DNA of 64,000 nt from positions 1 through 64,000 of the forward strand of contig DJEU01000018.1 in assembly GCA_002431395.1 (NCBI GenBank), written 5' to 3'. This document shows, piece after piece, positions 42,163 to 50,035 of the stretch. The first letter of the stretch is position 1, and every line of letters starts with the position of its first letter. Origin of the DNA: Lachnoclostridium sp. UBA5890. GTDB lineage: Bacteria > Bacillota > Clostridia > Lachnospirales > Lachnospiraceae. A program made the translations under genes and the position numbers. The notes beneath the pieces are model-generated. The model ran no database searches. It was not told the DNA's origin and saw only the letters and a program-made list of their open reading frames with translations.

Positions 42163-43299
42163 ATGAAAAAGAAAATGAAAAAAGTGGCAGCGTTGATGGG
42201 GCTAACAGCAGTTTTCATTGTTTCGGAAGTGCAGGGAAATGTGGGAGAAACCGCAGCGGCACAAAAGCAGGAGAATAAGATTACATACCAGAACAAGGTT
42301 TTTACAGAGAAGTTTGCAAAGAAAGTGAAATCAATTTCTTTTAGCAACAAAAAAACTACGGATGGCAAATGTATTCAGAATCTGTGTGAACTATTTGCAG
42401 GGCTTTCGATGGAGGAGACAACCGAGTTAAAAGGACGCTATGCCAATGATCCGGCAAAACCGGAAGAACTTGTGGCTGGAATCCCGGAACCGATCGTGTT
42501 TACATTGTCCGATAAAACAATTTATACTGCAGAGAGCACAGATACGCAAATGAAGGTGCAGATCAAAAAAGGAACGAAAGAAATTAGTACGAAGTATTAT
42601 AATTTAACAGCGTTTCTGTCCAATACATTTTGGGAAAATGTGTCCACTACAATAAAAGCGGATAAGGTCTATTCTTCTATCAAAATTGAACAGAATAAAA
42701 AATACAAATTAAAAGATTTTGTCCGGAAAATCAAAGGAATTTCTTGGGAAGCAGAGAAGTTTTATGCAGAGGCTTTCCGGGCAAAAAAGGTGAAATTGAG
42801 CGGTAAGGGAATTACCGTAAAAAATACTACATTTCAGGTTAAAAAAACAGGTACTTATACGGTGAAGATTAAGGCGAAAGGAAAGAACTACAAAATTCCG
42901 GTGACGGTAATTCCTAAGACATTAAAAGACAATGCAAAGCAAACGATGTGTGTGGCGATGACACAGCCGGTAATGGGACTTGAAAACCAGACTGGTCCGG
43001 CTTATAAAACAGTTACTATTTCGGATAAAAAGGTATTGAAAATAATTAGAGATAAAATGAATGCGGCAAAGTATCAATTTGATTTTTCGGAAGCACAGAA
43101 ACACCGTGCAGGCGATATGTCAATTAGTCTATGTTATTTTGATGAAAAAGGAGAGACGATCCGCATGCTCAAATTATCGGAAAAAGGAATCCGAGATGTT
43201 TCCACAGAAGGATATTGGACAAATTCTTCAGAGGCAAAGGCGTTGTACAATTACCTGGAACTGTTTTTTGATGCGTCGGGAACAATTGTAAGAAAATAA
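42163..43299 (+). CDS. Secreted protein of unknown function
   Basis: This encodes 378 residues with GGAGG before the ATG. A signal peptide is visible (KKVAALMGLTAVFIVSEV, cut near AAA). The mature protein is Lys/Thr-rich, with a possible Ig-like segment around 200-250 (VKLSGKGITVKNTTFQVKKT, then TYTVKIKAKGKNYKIPVTVI). I recognise no family. It is 14 bases behind the broken surface protein and probably belongs to the same transcript. Confidence 0.65.
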   Translation: MKKKMKKVAALMGLTAVFIVSEVQGNVGETAAAQKQENKITYQNKVFTEKFAKKVKSISFSNKKTTDGKCIQNLCELFAGLSMEETTELKGRYANDPAKPEELVAGIPEPIVFTLSDKTIYTAESTDTQMKVQIKKGTKEISTKYYNLTAFLSNTFWENVSTTIKADKVYSSIKIEQNKKYKLKDFVRKIKGISWEAEKFYAEAFRAKKVKLSGKGITVKNTTFQVKKTGTYTVKIKAKGKNYKIPVTVIPKTLKDNAKQTMCVAMTQPVMGLENQTGPAYKTVTISDKKVLKIIRDKMNAAKYQFDFSEAQKHRAGDMSISLCYFDEKGETIRMLKLSEKGIRDVSTEGYWTNSSEAKALYNYLELFFDASGTIVRK

Positions 43300-43357
43300 G
43301 AAGGAAATTCACATTTTTCAAACATTTGCATAAAATACAAGTAACAAAACGATTTTG

Positions 43358-44656
43358 GTGAATGCTTTGAATACAACAACACCCCGTCCGGAGCTTTTTG
43401 CTTCGGTCACTTCTTCGGATACCGAAGGATTATTGGATGTCAATGTTACTTCAGAAGTGAATAACCGCCCGATTGACGGCGCGCAGGTTCAGATAACGCG
43501 AGACAGTGATCCGGAACAGATCATTGAACAGACTACGACAAATTCGCTCGGGCAGATTCCTGAGCTGACACTTCCGGCACCGCCTGTAGATTACAGCATG
43601 GAGCCTGGTGCCAACAAGCCGTATGCCGAATATACGATTACGATTACGGCACCCGGATTTGAACCGTTTCGAGTCAGTGGTGCGGAGATTTTTTCCGGCG
43701 AAACGGCAATCCAAAATGCTTCGCTTCTTCCCACTTCGCCGGCAATCAGCGGTGACACGGAACTTTTTGTCATTCCGGATCATACGCTTTGGGGAGATTA
43801 TCCGCCAAAGATTGCGGAAAATGAGATCAAATCCATTGATGAAACCGGTGAGATCGTACTGAGCAGGGTAGTTATTCCCGAATACATCGTTGTCCACAAT
43901 GGACCGCCAAGCGACCGCTCTGCGAAGGACTATTATGTCCCATACCGCGATTATATTAAAAATGTAGCGAGTAGCGAGATTTATTCGACTTGGCCGGAAG
44001 CGACGTTACAGGCAAATATTCTGGCAATCCAGTCATTTACGTTGAACCGTGTTTTTACAGAGTGGTATCGCAATAAAGGATATGACTTTACAATCACAAG
44101 TTCGACGGCTTATGATCATAAATGGATTCCAAACCGCAATGTGTTCGAAAGTATTTCGAATGTGGTGGATGAGATCTTTAGCAATTATCTTTCCCGTCCA
44201 GGTGTATTGCAGCCGATTCTGACGCAGTATTGCGATGGGAAAAATGTTACCTGTCCGAACTGGATGAGCCAATGGGGAAGTAAATCTTTGGGAGACCGTG
44301 GGTATACGGCGATTGAGATTCTTCGAAATTATTATGGAAGTTCCATGTATATCAATGCGACCGATGTGATCTCAGGCATTCCGTCTTCGTATCCGGGTTC
44401 GCCGCTTCGTGTCGGAGATTCCGGTGATAAGGTGCGCCAGATGCAGGCACAGCTCAATGTCATTTCGGATGCGTACCCGCTTATTCCGAAAATTGCGGAG
44501 GATGGAATCTTTGGCCCGGCGACCGAAGAGGCTGTCAAAACCTTCCAGCAGATCTTTAAATTAACACAGGATGGAATCGTTGGTTTCCAGACCTGGTATA
44601 AAATTTCAGAAATTTATGTCGGCGTGAGCCGAATTGCAGAGGGCGTGGCTAGATAG
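43358..44656 (+). CDS. SpoIID-like domain protein with peptidoglycan-binding domain
   Basis: This encodes about 432 residues. The start is uncertain: GTG 43358 and TTG 43355 and 43367 are possible and none has a ribosome binding site. An N-terminal carboxypeptidase-like regulatory part (SEVNNRPIDGAQVQITRDSD, then YAEYTITITAPGFEPF) is followed by a region resembling SpoIID (VPYRDYIKNVASSEIYSTWP, ATLQANILAIQSFTLNRVFT). The end is a PG_binding_1 domain (LRVGDSGDKVRQMQAQLNVI, then EDGIFGPATEEAVKTFQQ). SpoIID cleaves peptidoglycan glycan during engulfment. No signal peptide is visible at this start, so the true start may differ or export may be unconventional. Confidence 0.75.
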   Translation: MNALNTTTPRPELFASVTSSDTEGLLDVNVTSEVNNRPIDGAQVQITRDSDPEQIIEQTTTNSLGQIPELTLPAPPVDYSMEPGANKPYAEYTITITAPGFEPFRVSGAEIFSGETAIQNASLLPTSPAISGDTELFVIPDHTLWGDYPPKIAENEIKSIDETGEIVLSRVVIPEYIVVHNGPPSDRSAKDYYVPYRDYIKNVASSEIYSTWPEATLQANILAIQSFTLNRVFTEWYRNKGYDFTITSSTAYDHKWIPNRNVFESISNVVDEIFSNYLSRPGVLQPILTQYCDGKNVTCPNWMSQWGSKSLGDRGYTAIEILRNYYGSSMYINATDVISGIPSSYPGSPLRVGDSGDKVRQMQAQLNVISDAYPLIPKIAEDGIFGPATEEAVKTFQQIFKLTQDGIVGFQTWYKISEIYVGVSRIAEGVAR

Positions 44657-44690
44657 CTGCGCCTTTTTCGTTTGAATCCTTGGTTGATAA

Positions 44691-45192
44691 CTATACTTTT
44701 TCGGATTCCAGTTCTTTTAGCAGATGAATTTTTAAATCGGTTATATGCTGTCGGAAATAATTCTTATTGGAAGCTTCAAAATTAAGAATTCGGTTCAACT
44801 TATAGTGCAGTGCTTGTAATAAATGGGGATTTTTTATTATGTGAAGTTTGTTGTCGGAACCAAGATGTTCTTCTGAAATATATTTATCTGTTATGGGAAT
44901 CGCATCTGAAATAAAAAATATTGATTTATTTGTAGTTCTTCCTATATGGTAATAGCAGCATCTAAGATCTCTGGTTGGTTTATTCATAAAAGATTTAATT
45001 CGTTCCATGGCTTTATCATCTCTATGATTGACTTTCCCAACAGGGATTGCCCAATATATATAAATCAGGGTGTTCCGTTGATTGCATTAAGCAAACGATG
45101 GGGCGTTTCTTTTGATCGTTCCATTCGCCACCTAGATTTCGGATTAGTTGTTTGAAATCTTCGGTAATATAGTACATTCCGTTTTTAATCAT
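44691..45192 (-). pseudogene. Type III toxin of the ToxN superfamily (CptN-like), frameshifted
   Basis: On the minus strand an ATG at 45192-45190 follows AAAGGAGA and opens a 56-codon frame that stops at 45022. It reads MYYITEDFKQLIRNLGGEW, then KKRPIVCLMQSTEHPDLY. After a TA repeat at 45054-45062 the sense continues in another frame: YWAIPVGKVNHRDDKAMERI, CCYYHIGRTTNKSIFFISDA, then IPITDKYISEEHL, down to 44691. Joining the frames gives about 166 residues, the length of ToxN-superfamily RNases (ToxN, CptN, TenpN). The sequence best recalls the CptIN group. An extra ATAT in the TA repeat explains the shift exactly (DLYWAIPVG restored without it). The RNA antitoxin repeats lie upstream on the same strand. 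As written the toxin is not made full length. Confidence 0.75.
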
Positions 45193-45209
45193 ATCTCTCC
45201 TTTATGTAA

Positions 45210-45236
45210 AAGAGCTAATGTAAAACATTAGCTCTT
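45210..45236 (-). terminator. Leaky terminator between the RNA antitoxin and the toxin
   Basis: On the minus strand AAGAGCTAATG pairs with CATTAGCTCTT (11 pairs) around TTTTA, followed by a short T run. Type III loci have such a weak terminator here, so that antitoxin RNA exceeds toxin mRNA. Confidence 0.75.
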
Positions 45237-45240
45237 ATAA

Positions 45241-45363
45241 CAATGTTTCTTTGTCGCACATTGTGAAGCGTGTTTGAATAAGCAATGTTTGAGCACACAT
45301 TGCGAAGTGCCTTTGCATAAACAATGTTTCTTTGTCGCACATTGTGAAGCGTGTTTGTCACAG
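45241..45363 (-). ncRNA. Type III antitoxin RNA, three tandem repeats
   Basis: Three consecutive units of 42, 39 and 42 bases lie at 45241-45282, 45283-45321 and 45322-45363. On the minus strand each contains a small hairpin and ends in ACATTG. The outer two share a 36-base identical block. The middle unit differs, but its stem changes in a matched way: the outer units close with C-G, G-C, C-G and the middle unit with C-G, A-T, C-G, G-C. This covariation supports a folded RNA. Type III antitoxins have such repeats, each folding into a pseudoknot that binds and inactivates one toxin. Repeats of 39-42 bases fit the CptI group best. The transcript probably starts near 45381. Confidence 0.8.
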
Positions 45364-45387
45364 AAATCTTTTTGATTTCTTAGTCAT

Positions 45388-45415
45388 ATTATACACAATT
45401 ACAAAGAAAAAGCAA
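45388..45415 (-). promoter_or_regulatory. Promoter of the type III antitoxin RNA
   Basis: On the minus strand TTGCTT (plus 45410-45415) and TATAAT (plus 45388-45393) are 16 bases apart. It lies just before the repeats. A leader hairpin AGAAATC/GATTTCT (plus 45362-45380) follows. Confidence 0.75.
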
Positions 45416-45483
45416 TTGTGAATCATTAACAAAAATATTTGTAAGGGTTTGTATGGTTTTACATTTTAAACAAGAGAAAGTAT

Positions 45484-45512
45484 TTGCATACTTTATCAAA
45501 AAGGTGTATAAT
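45484..45512 (+). promoter_or_regulatory. Vegetative promoter of serS
   Basis: TTGCAT (45484-45489) and TATAAT (45507-45512) are spaced 17 bases. The leader to the ATG is about 28 bases, too short for a T-box. Confidence 0.75.
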
Positions 45513-45545
45513 AGACCCGATTATATTTTAGGAGGAACACTCATT

Positions 45546-46826
45546 ATGTTGGATATCAAATTTTTACGGGAAAATCCGGATGTTGTAAAACAGAATATCA
45601 AAAATAAATTTCAGGACCGCAAACTTCCTCTCGTAGATGAAGTGATCGCATTGGACAAAGAGAGCCGTGCAACTCAGCAGGAAGCGGACGAGCTGCGTGC
45701 GAAGAGAAAGAAAATTTCGAAAAATATCGGCGGTTTGATGGCACAGGGTAAAAAAGAAGAAGCAGAAGCTTTGAAGGCAGAAGTAGCACAGGGCGCAGAG
45801 CGTCTTGCTGAATTGGAAAAGAAAGAGACAGAACTGGCAGAAAAGATTAAAGAGATCATGATGACGATTCCGAATATCATTGATCCAAGTGTGCCGATTG
45901 GAAAAGATGACAGTGAAAATGTTGAGATTGAACGATTTGGGGAACCGGTTGTGCCGGATTTTGAAATTCCATATCATACGGAAATTATGGAAAAATTTGA
46001 TGGGATTGATTTGGATGCAGCACGTGATGTGGCCGGAAACGGATTTTACTATCTGATGGGTGACATTGCAAGACTTCATTCGGCTGTGATCTCTTATGCA
46101 AGAGATTTTATGATTGACCGTGGATTTACGTATTGTGTACCACCTTTTATGATCCGCAGTAACGTAGTAACCGGTGTAATGAGTTTTGATGAGATGGATG
46201 CCATGATGTACAAGATCGAGGGCGAAGACCTTTATCTGATCGGTACAAGTGAGCACTCCATGATCGGTAAATTTATCGATAAGATTCTGCCTGAGGAAAA
46301 ACTGCCTCAGACGTTGACAAGCTATTCTCCTTGCTTCCGTAAAGAGAAAGGAGCACATGGAATCGAAGAACGTGGTGTATACCGCATTCACCAGTTTGAA
46401 AAACAGGAAATGATCGTGGTATGTAAACCGGAAGAGAGTAAAATGTGGTTTGACAAATTATGGCAGAACACGGTAGATTTGTTCCGTTCTTTGGACATCC
46501 CGGTTCGTACACTTGAGTGTTGTTCCGGTGACCTCGCAGATTTGAAAGTAAAATCCATCGATGTAGAGGCATGGTCTCCACGTCAGAAGAAATATTTCGA
46601 AGTAGGAAGCTGTTCGAATCTTGGAGATGCACAGGCACGCCGCTTGAAAATCCGTGTTGTGGGAGAAAATGGAAAATATTTTGCTCACACATTAAACAAT
46701 ACCGTAGTAGCGCCGCCTCGTATGTTGATCGCTTTCCTGGAAAACAACTTGAATGCAGACGGTTCGGTTAATATTCCAAAAGCACTGCAGCCATACATGG
46801 GCGGAAAAGAAAAAATTGAAGCATAA
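45546..46826 (+). CDS. serS: Seryl-tRNA synthetase
   Basis: SerRS charges tRNA-Ser (and tRNA-Sec) with serine. The protein has 426 residues from ATG 45546, after TAGGAGG; an upstream in-frame GTG at 45453 lies before the promoter and is ruled out. The N-terminal helical arm that binds the tRNA spans about 25-105 (DEVIALDKESRATQQEADEL). Class II motif 2 is FRKEKGAHGIEERGVYRIHQ, and motif 3 is GDAQARRLKIR. It has its own promoter. Confidence 0.97.
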   Translation: MLDIKFLRENPDVVKQNIKNKFQDRKLPLVDEVIALDKESRATQQEADELRAKRKKISKNIGGLMAQGKKEEAEALKAEVAQGAERLAELEKKETELAEKIKEIMMTIPNIIDPSVPIGKDDSENVEIERFGEPVVPDFEIPYHTEIMEKFDGIDLDAARDVAGNGFYYLMGDIARLHSAVISYARDFMIDRGFTYCVPPFMIRSNVVTGVMSFDEMDAMMYKIEGEDLYLIGTSEHSMIGKFIDKILPEEKLPQTLTSYSPCFRKEKGAHGIEERGVYRIHQFEKQEMIVVCKPEESKMWFDKLWQNTVDLFRSLDIPVRTLECCSGDLADLKVKSIDVEAWSPRQKKYFEVGSCSNLGDAQARRLKIRVVGENGKYFAHTLNNTVVAPPRMLIAFLENNLNADGSVNIPKALQPYMGGKEKIEA

Positions 46827-46908
46827 TCAGAAACTATAGAATACATAAGAGGAGCTATACTCTGCCCGGCGGAGATGGTTCCTTTTGTGCCGAGAAAAGG
46901 GGAAGTGG

Positions 46909-47817
46909 ATGAAAAAACTAAAATCACTTGGTTTTGCCGTAATATATCTTTTGATACCGATTGTACTTCAGCTTACATTGTCAGCGATGATATCCTTTCA
47001 TATTGTGGCGGTACGGCTGCTCTATGGTATAGAATACGATGCGGACAAAATGTCAGCATGGATTTCTTCTGCACAGATCAATATGATTCTGATCATGCTT
47101 ATCAATGCGACCATTATTGTGGGCGTTGGTATCTGGTACTGGTATGTGCGAAAAGTGCATCAGCCGGTAAAAGAGACTGGAAGATACCACAGGATTTTGA
47201 GACCGCAGGCAATTTTGACGATCCTGTTTTTGGCATTTGCCTCCCAGTTTGTGTGTAACATTTTGATGAGTGTATTTCAAAATCTGTTTCCGGCAATTTA
47301 TGCCGATTATGTGAAACTTGCCGATACGATGAGTTTGAAAACGATGCCGGCACCGGCGATGATCGCGATTGTAGGCATCTTTGGGCCGATTGCGGAAGAA
47401 CTGGTATTTCGAGGTATGGTATTCCGGACGCTGCGGAAAGGGTTCCCATTTGTTGTGGCAGCACTTCTTTCCGGGGTGTGCTTTGGTATCTACCATATGA
47501 ACTGGGTGCAGGGTGTGTATGCTTCCTGCCTCGGAGTGGTTTTGGCATTTGTATATGAGCGTACCCGGAGTATACTGGGCGCGGTATTATTTCATATGTT
47601 TTTTAATTGCAGCAGTTATTTGCTGGAGCTGTTGGGAAATGTATTGCCAGACGGCGTACTTGGTTTGGTGTATCTGATCGCAACGGCAGTTTCAATGGTA
47701 GCATTTGTCCCATTGTTGAGAAAGGTGGCACGGTTATTCCCGGTGTCGAAAAAAGAGCTACAAAAAAGAAAAGAAACATCGATGATTCAGGAGGAAGAAG
47801 ACGATGAGAACGTTTGA
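46909..47817 (+). CDS. CPBP family intramembrane metalloprotease
   Basis: This encodes 302 residues from ATG 46909 with AAGGGGAAG upstream. It has about eight membrane helices. The CPBP/Abi signature is clear: motif 1 FGPIAEELVFRGMVFRTL, motif 2 SGVCFGIYHMNW and motif 3 GAVLFHMFFN. The Glu pair and the two His residues bind zinc in Rce1-type proteases. Bacterial members process prenylated or peptide substrates and some give bacteriocin self-immunity; the substrate here is unknown. The C-terminus ends with an acidic tail (QEEEDDENV). It overlaps the next gene by 14 bases. Confidence 0.9.
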   Translation: MKKLKSLGFAVIYLLIPIVLQLTLSAMISFHIVAVRLLYGIEYDADKMSAWISSAQINMILIMLINATIIVGVGIWYWYVRKVHQPVKETGRYHRILRPQAILTILFLAFASQFVCNILMSVFQNLFPAIYADYVKLADTMSLKTMPAPAMIAIVGIFGPIAEELVFRGMVFRTLRKGFPFVVAALLSGVCFGIYHMNWVQGVYASCLGVVLAFVYERTRSILGAVLFHMFFNCSSYLLELLGNVLPDGVLGLVYLIATAVSMVAFVPLLRKVARLFPVSKKELQKRKETSMIQEEEDDENV

Positions 47818-49027
47818 AAAATCAGATAAATTACATGGTGTATGTTATGACGTGAGAGGGCCGGTACTGGATGAGGCCAAAGAAATGGAACGCCGCGGAG
47901 AGACGGTACTTCATCTGAATATCGGAAATCCGGCACCATTTGGTTTCCGTGCACCACAGATTGTGCTGGATTCCATGGAGGAAGCGCTGGCAGATCCAAT
48001 GAGCCAGGGATACAGCGATTCAAAGGGACTTTTGGAAGCACGTGAAGAAATTTTACAGTATCATATGGAAAAAGGACTTCCGGGACTTTCACTGGATCAC
48101 ATTTATATCGGAAATGGTGTCAGTGAGATGATTTCGTTGTCTCTTCAGGCATTGTTAAATAACGGGGATGAAATTTTGATCCCGGCACCGGACTATCCGT
48201 TGTGGACAGCGGCAGCTAAACTTGCCGGCGGAAATCCGGTTCATTACATCTGTGACGAGAGTTCGGGATGGTATCCGGATATTGAAGATATGGAGAAAAA
48301 GATCACGGACAAGACAAAAGGAATCGTTGTGATCAATCCAAACAATCCGACCGGAGCCTTATATCCGAAGGAAATATTGGAAAAAATTGTAGATTTAGCA
48401 AGAAAACATGAATTGATGATCTTTGCGGATGAAATTTATGACCGTCTTGTGCTGGATGGCAAAACTCATACATCGATTGCTTCCCTTGCGCCGGATCTTT
48501 TCGTAGTAACCTTCAATGGGCTTTCGAAATCCCATCGTATCGCGGGATTCCGAAGCGGCTGGATGGTTCTCAGCGGAGATCTTTCCAAAGCAAAGGGCTA
48601 TATCGAGGGTGTCAATATGCTTTCCTCGATGCGTCTTTGTGCCAATGTTCCGGCGCAGCATGTTATCGCACCGGCCCTCCGCAACCGTCCGGAAGTGGAC
48701 GACCTGCTTCTGCCGGGAGGACGTATTTACGAGCAGCGCAAAGTGATCTGCGATGCGATTGCAGAAATCGACGGTTTGTCCGCTGTGACACCGGAAGCAG
48801 CCTTTTATATTTTCCCGAAGATTGATGCCAAACGTTTCCATATTTTGGATGATGAAAAATTTGCCCTTGATTTTCTTCGTGAAAAGCATGTCCTTTTGGT
48901 TCATGGACGCGGTTTTAACTGGGAAGCACCGGATCATTTCCGTATCGTATATCTTCCGGAAGTGGCCGTTTTGGATGAGTGCATGACGAAAATGAAAGAA
49001 TTTTTGGCAGATTATCAGCAAAAATAA
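47804..49027 (+). CDS. alaA: Class I aminotransferase, AlaA-like alanine transaminase
   Basis: This encodes 407 residues. The start FEKSDKLHGVCYDVRGPVLD and LNIGNPAPFGFRAPQ are characteristic of the AlaA/YfbQ group, which moves an amino group between alanine and glutamate. The PLP-binding Lys is K242 in NGLSKSHRIAGFRSGW. NPNNPTGALYPKE and FADEIYDRL are also conserved. The assignment to AlaA rather than another class I member is by similarity of the N-terminus only. It overlaps the CPBP gene, so the two share a transcript. Confidence 0.85.
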   Translation: MRTFEKSDKLHGVCYDVRGPVLDEAKEMERRGETVLHLNIGNPAPFGFRAPQIVLDSMEEALADPMSQGYSDSKGLLEAREEILQYHMEKGLPGLSLDHIYIGNGVSEMISLSLQALLNNGDEILIPAPDYPLWTAAAKLAGGNPVHYICDESSGWYPDIEDMEKKITDKTKGIVVINPNNPTGALYPKEILEKIVDLARKHELMIFADEIYDRLVLDGKTHTSIASLAPDLFVVTFNGLSKSHRIAGFRSGWMVLSGDLSKAKGYIEGVNMLSSMRLCANVPAQHVIAPALRNRPEVDDLLLPGGRIYEQRKVICDAIAEIDGLSAVTPEAAFYIFPKIDAKRFHILDDEKFALDFLREKHVLLVHGRGFNWEAPDHFRIVYLPEVAVLDECMTKMKEFLADYQQK

Positions 49028-49045
49028 CGAGCATTCAATCGTTAC

Positions 49046-49074
49046 TTGCAAAAATAGAAAATATTTAGTATACT
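49046..49074 (+). promoter_or_regulatory. Vegetative promoter of the transglycosylase gene
   Basis: TTGCAA (49046-49051) and TATACT (49069-49074) are 17 bases apart, 23 bases before the GTG start. Confidence 0.65.
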
Positions 49075-49096
49075 GAGAACGTCAGGAGGTGATGAC

Positions 49097-49978
49097 GTGG
49101 CATTGCGCGTAGGCGATATCGCTGCTGAGAATTATGTGCAGCAGACGAAAAAACAGAATACAGCGGCGGGGACGACCATAACGCCTTTTTCCAAAATGAT
49201 GGAAGAAGAGACGAAGAAAGTGACGCAGGAGAAAGCGGCGTCATCGGCACAGACGACATCGCAGACAGCGTCTGCCGGAAGTGTGGCAAAGACCACGGGG
49301 ACGACAGGAACGGTAAAAAGCGATGGAACATTGACAACGACATTGGATGACATCTTTAAAAGAGCGTCGGAAAAATATGGTGTATCGTATGATTTTTTAG
49401 TGGCAGTAGCCAAAGCAGAGTCGGATTTTAATCCCAAATGTGTTTCTTCGGCAGGAGCCAAGGGAATCATGCAGATCATGCCAAATGAGGCCAAAGAACT
49501 TGGCGTAGACGATGTGTTTGATGCCGAGCAGAATATTATGGCATCGGCCAAATTACTGGCGGCACATTTGAAGAAATTTAACGGAGATACCACTCTGGCA
49601 GCGGCGGCATACAATGCCGGCAGCGGAAGAGTGCAGCAATATGGCGGCGTTCCTCCTTTTACGGAGACACAGAATTACGTCAAAAAAATTGCAAAATACA
49701 TGAAAGAAGGTGTCAAAGCACCGGATAAGACGGTAACCGTGACACCGAATAAATTGAGCGGTGATGTGACGAAAAGCCAGAGTACGGCAGCGTCAGAGAG
49801 CCAGCAGACGACGGCACAGACAACCCAGACGACATCTGTAGTACAAGATGCGACGGCAGCGAGTGAGGAAGAGATGAATCAGACGATGGTAGCAGTCGGA
49901 AGCGGTGCTTCGGCAGTGACGATGACATATGGAGCCTACCAGAGATATCTTGAACTTGGCAGCCTTGGTGTCGGATGA
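49097..49978 (+). CDS. SLT-type lytic transglycosylase without a visible signal peptide
   Basis: This encodes 293 residues from a GTG after AGGAGGTGATG. Residues 80-200 form a lysozyme-like SLT domain: IFKRASEKYGVSYDFLVAVA, then KAESDFNPKCVSSAGAKGIM with the catalytic Glu in AKAESDF, and LAAAAYNAGSGRVQQYGG. Both ends are Thr/Gln/Ala-rich and low in complexity (TTSQTASAGSV, SESQQTTAQTTQTTS). No signal peptide or membrane segment is visible, which is odd for a wall-cleaving enzyme. Some such proteins are flagellar or phage-like, but no flagellar or phage genes are near. Confidence 0.85.
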   Translation: MALRVGDIAAENYVQQTKKQNTAAGTTITPFSKMMEEETKKVTQEKAASSAQTTSQTASAGSVAKTTGTTGTVKSDGTLTTTLDDIFKRASEKYGVSYDFLVAVAKAESDFNPKCVSSAGAKGIMQIMPNEAKELGVDDVFDAEQNIMASAKLLAAHLKKFNGDTTLAAAAYNAGSGRVQQYGGVPPFTETQNYVKKIAKYMKEGVKAPDKTVTVTPNKLSGDVTKSQSTAASESQQTTAQTTQTTSVVQDATAASEEEMNQTMVAVGSGASAVTMTYGAYQRYLELGSLGVG

Positions 49979-50035
49979 CAGCAGTTCGGGAAAGATTCCC
50001 GGAGCCAATGAGTTTAAAAGAAGGAGAATTTAAAA

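Noticed and set aside
45241..45363. Three tandem repeats resembling a short CRISPR array
   Set aside because: The units join without spacers, differ from each other and lie inside a promoter-terminator-toxin layout, so they are a type III antitoxin RNA.
45512..45545. T-box riboswitch ahead of serS
   Set aside because: The leader is only about 30 bases after the promoter, too short for a T-box.
45453..45545. Longer serS start at 45453
   Set aside because: That start lies upstream of the serS promoter, so it cannot be in the mRNA, and the family start is at 45546.
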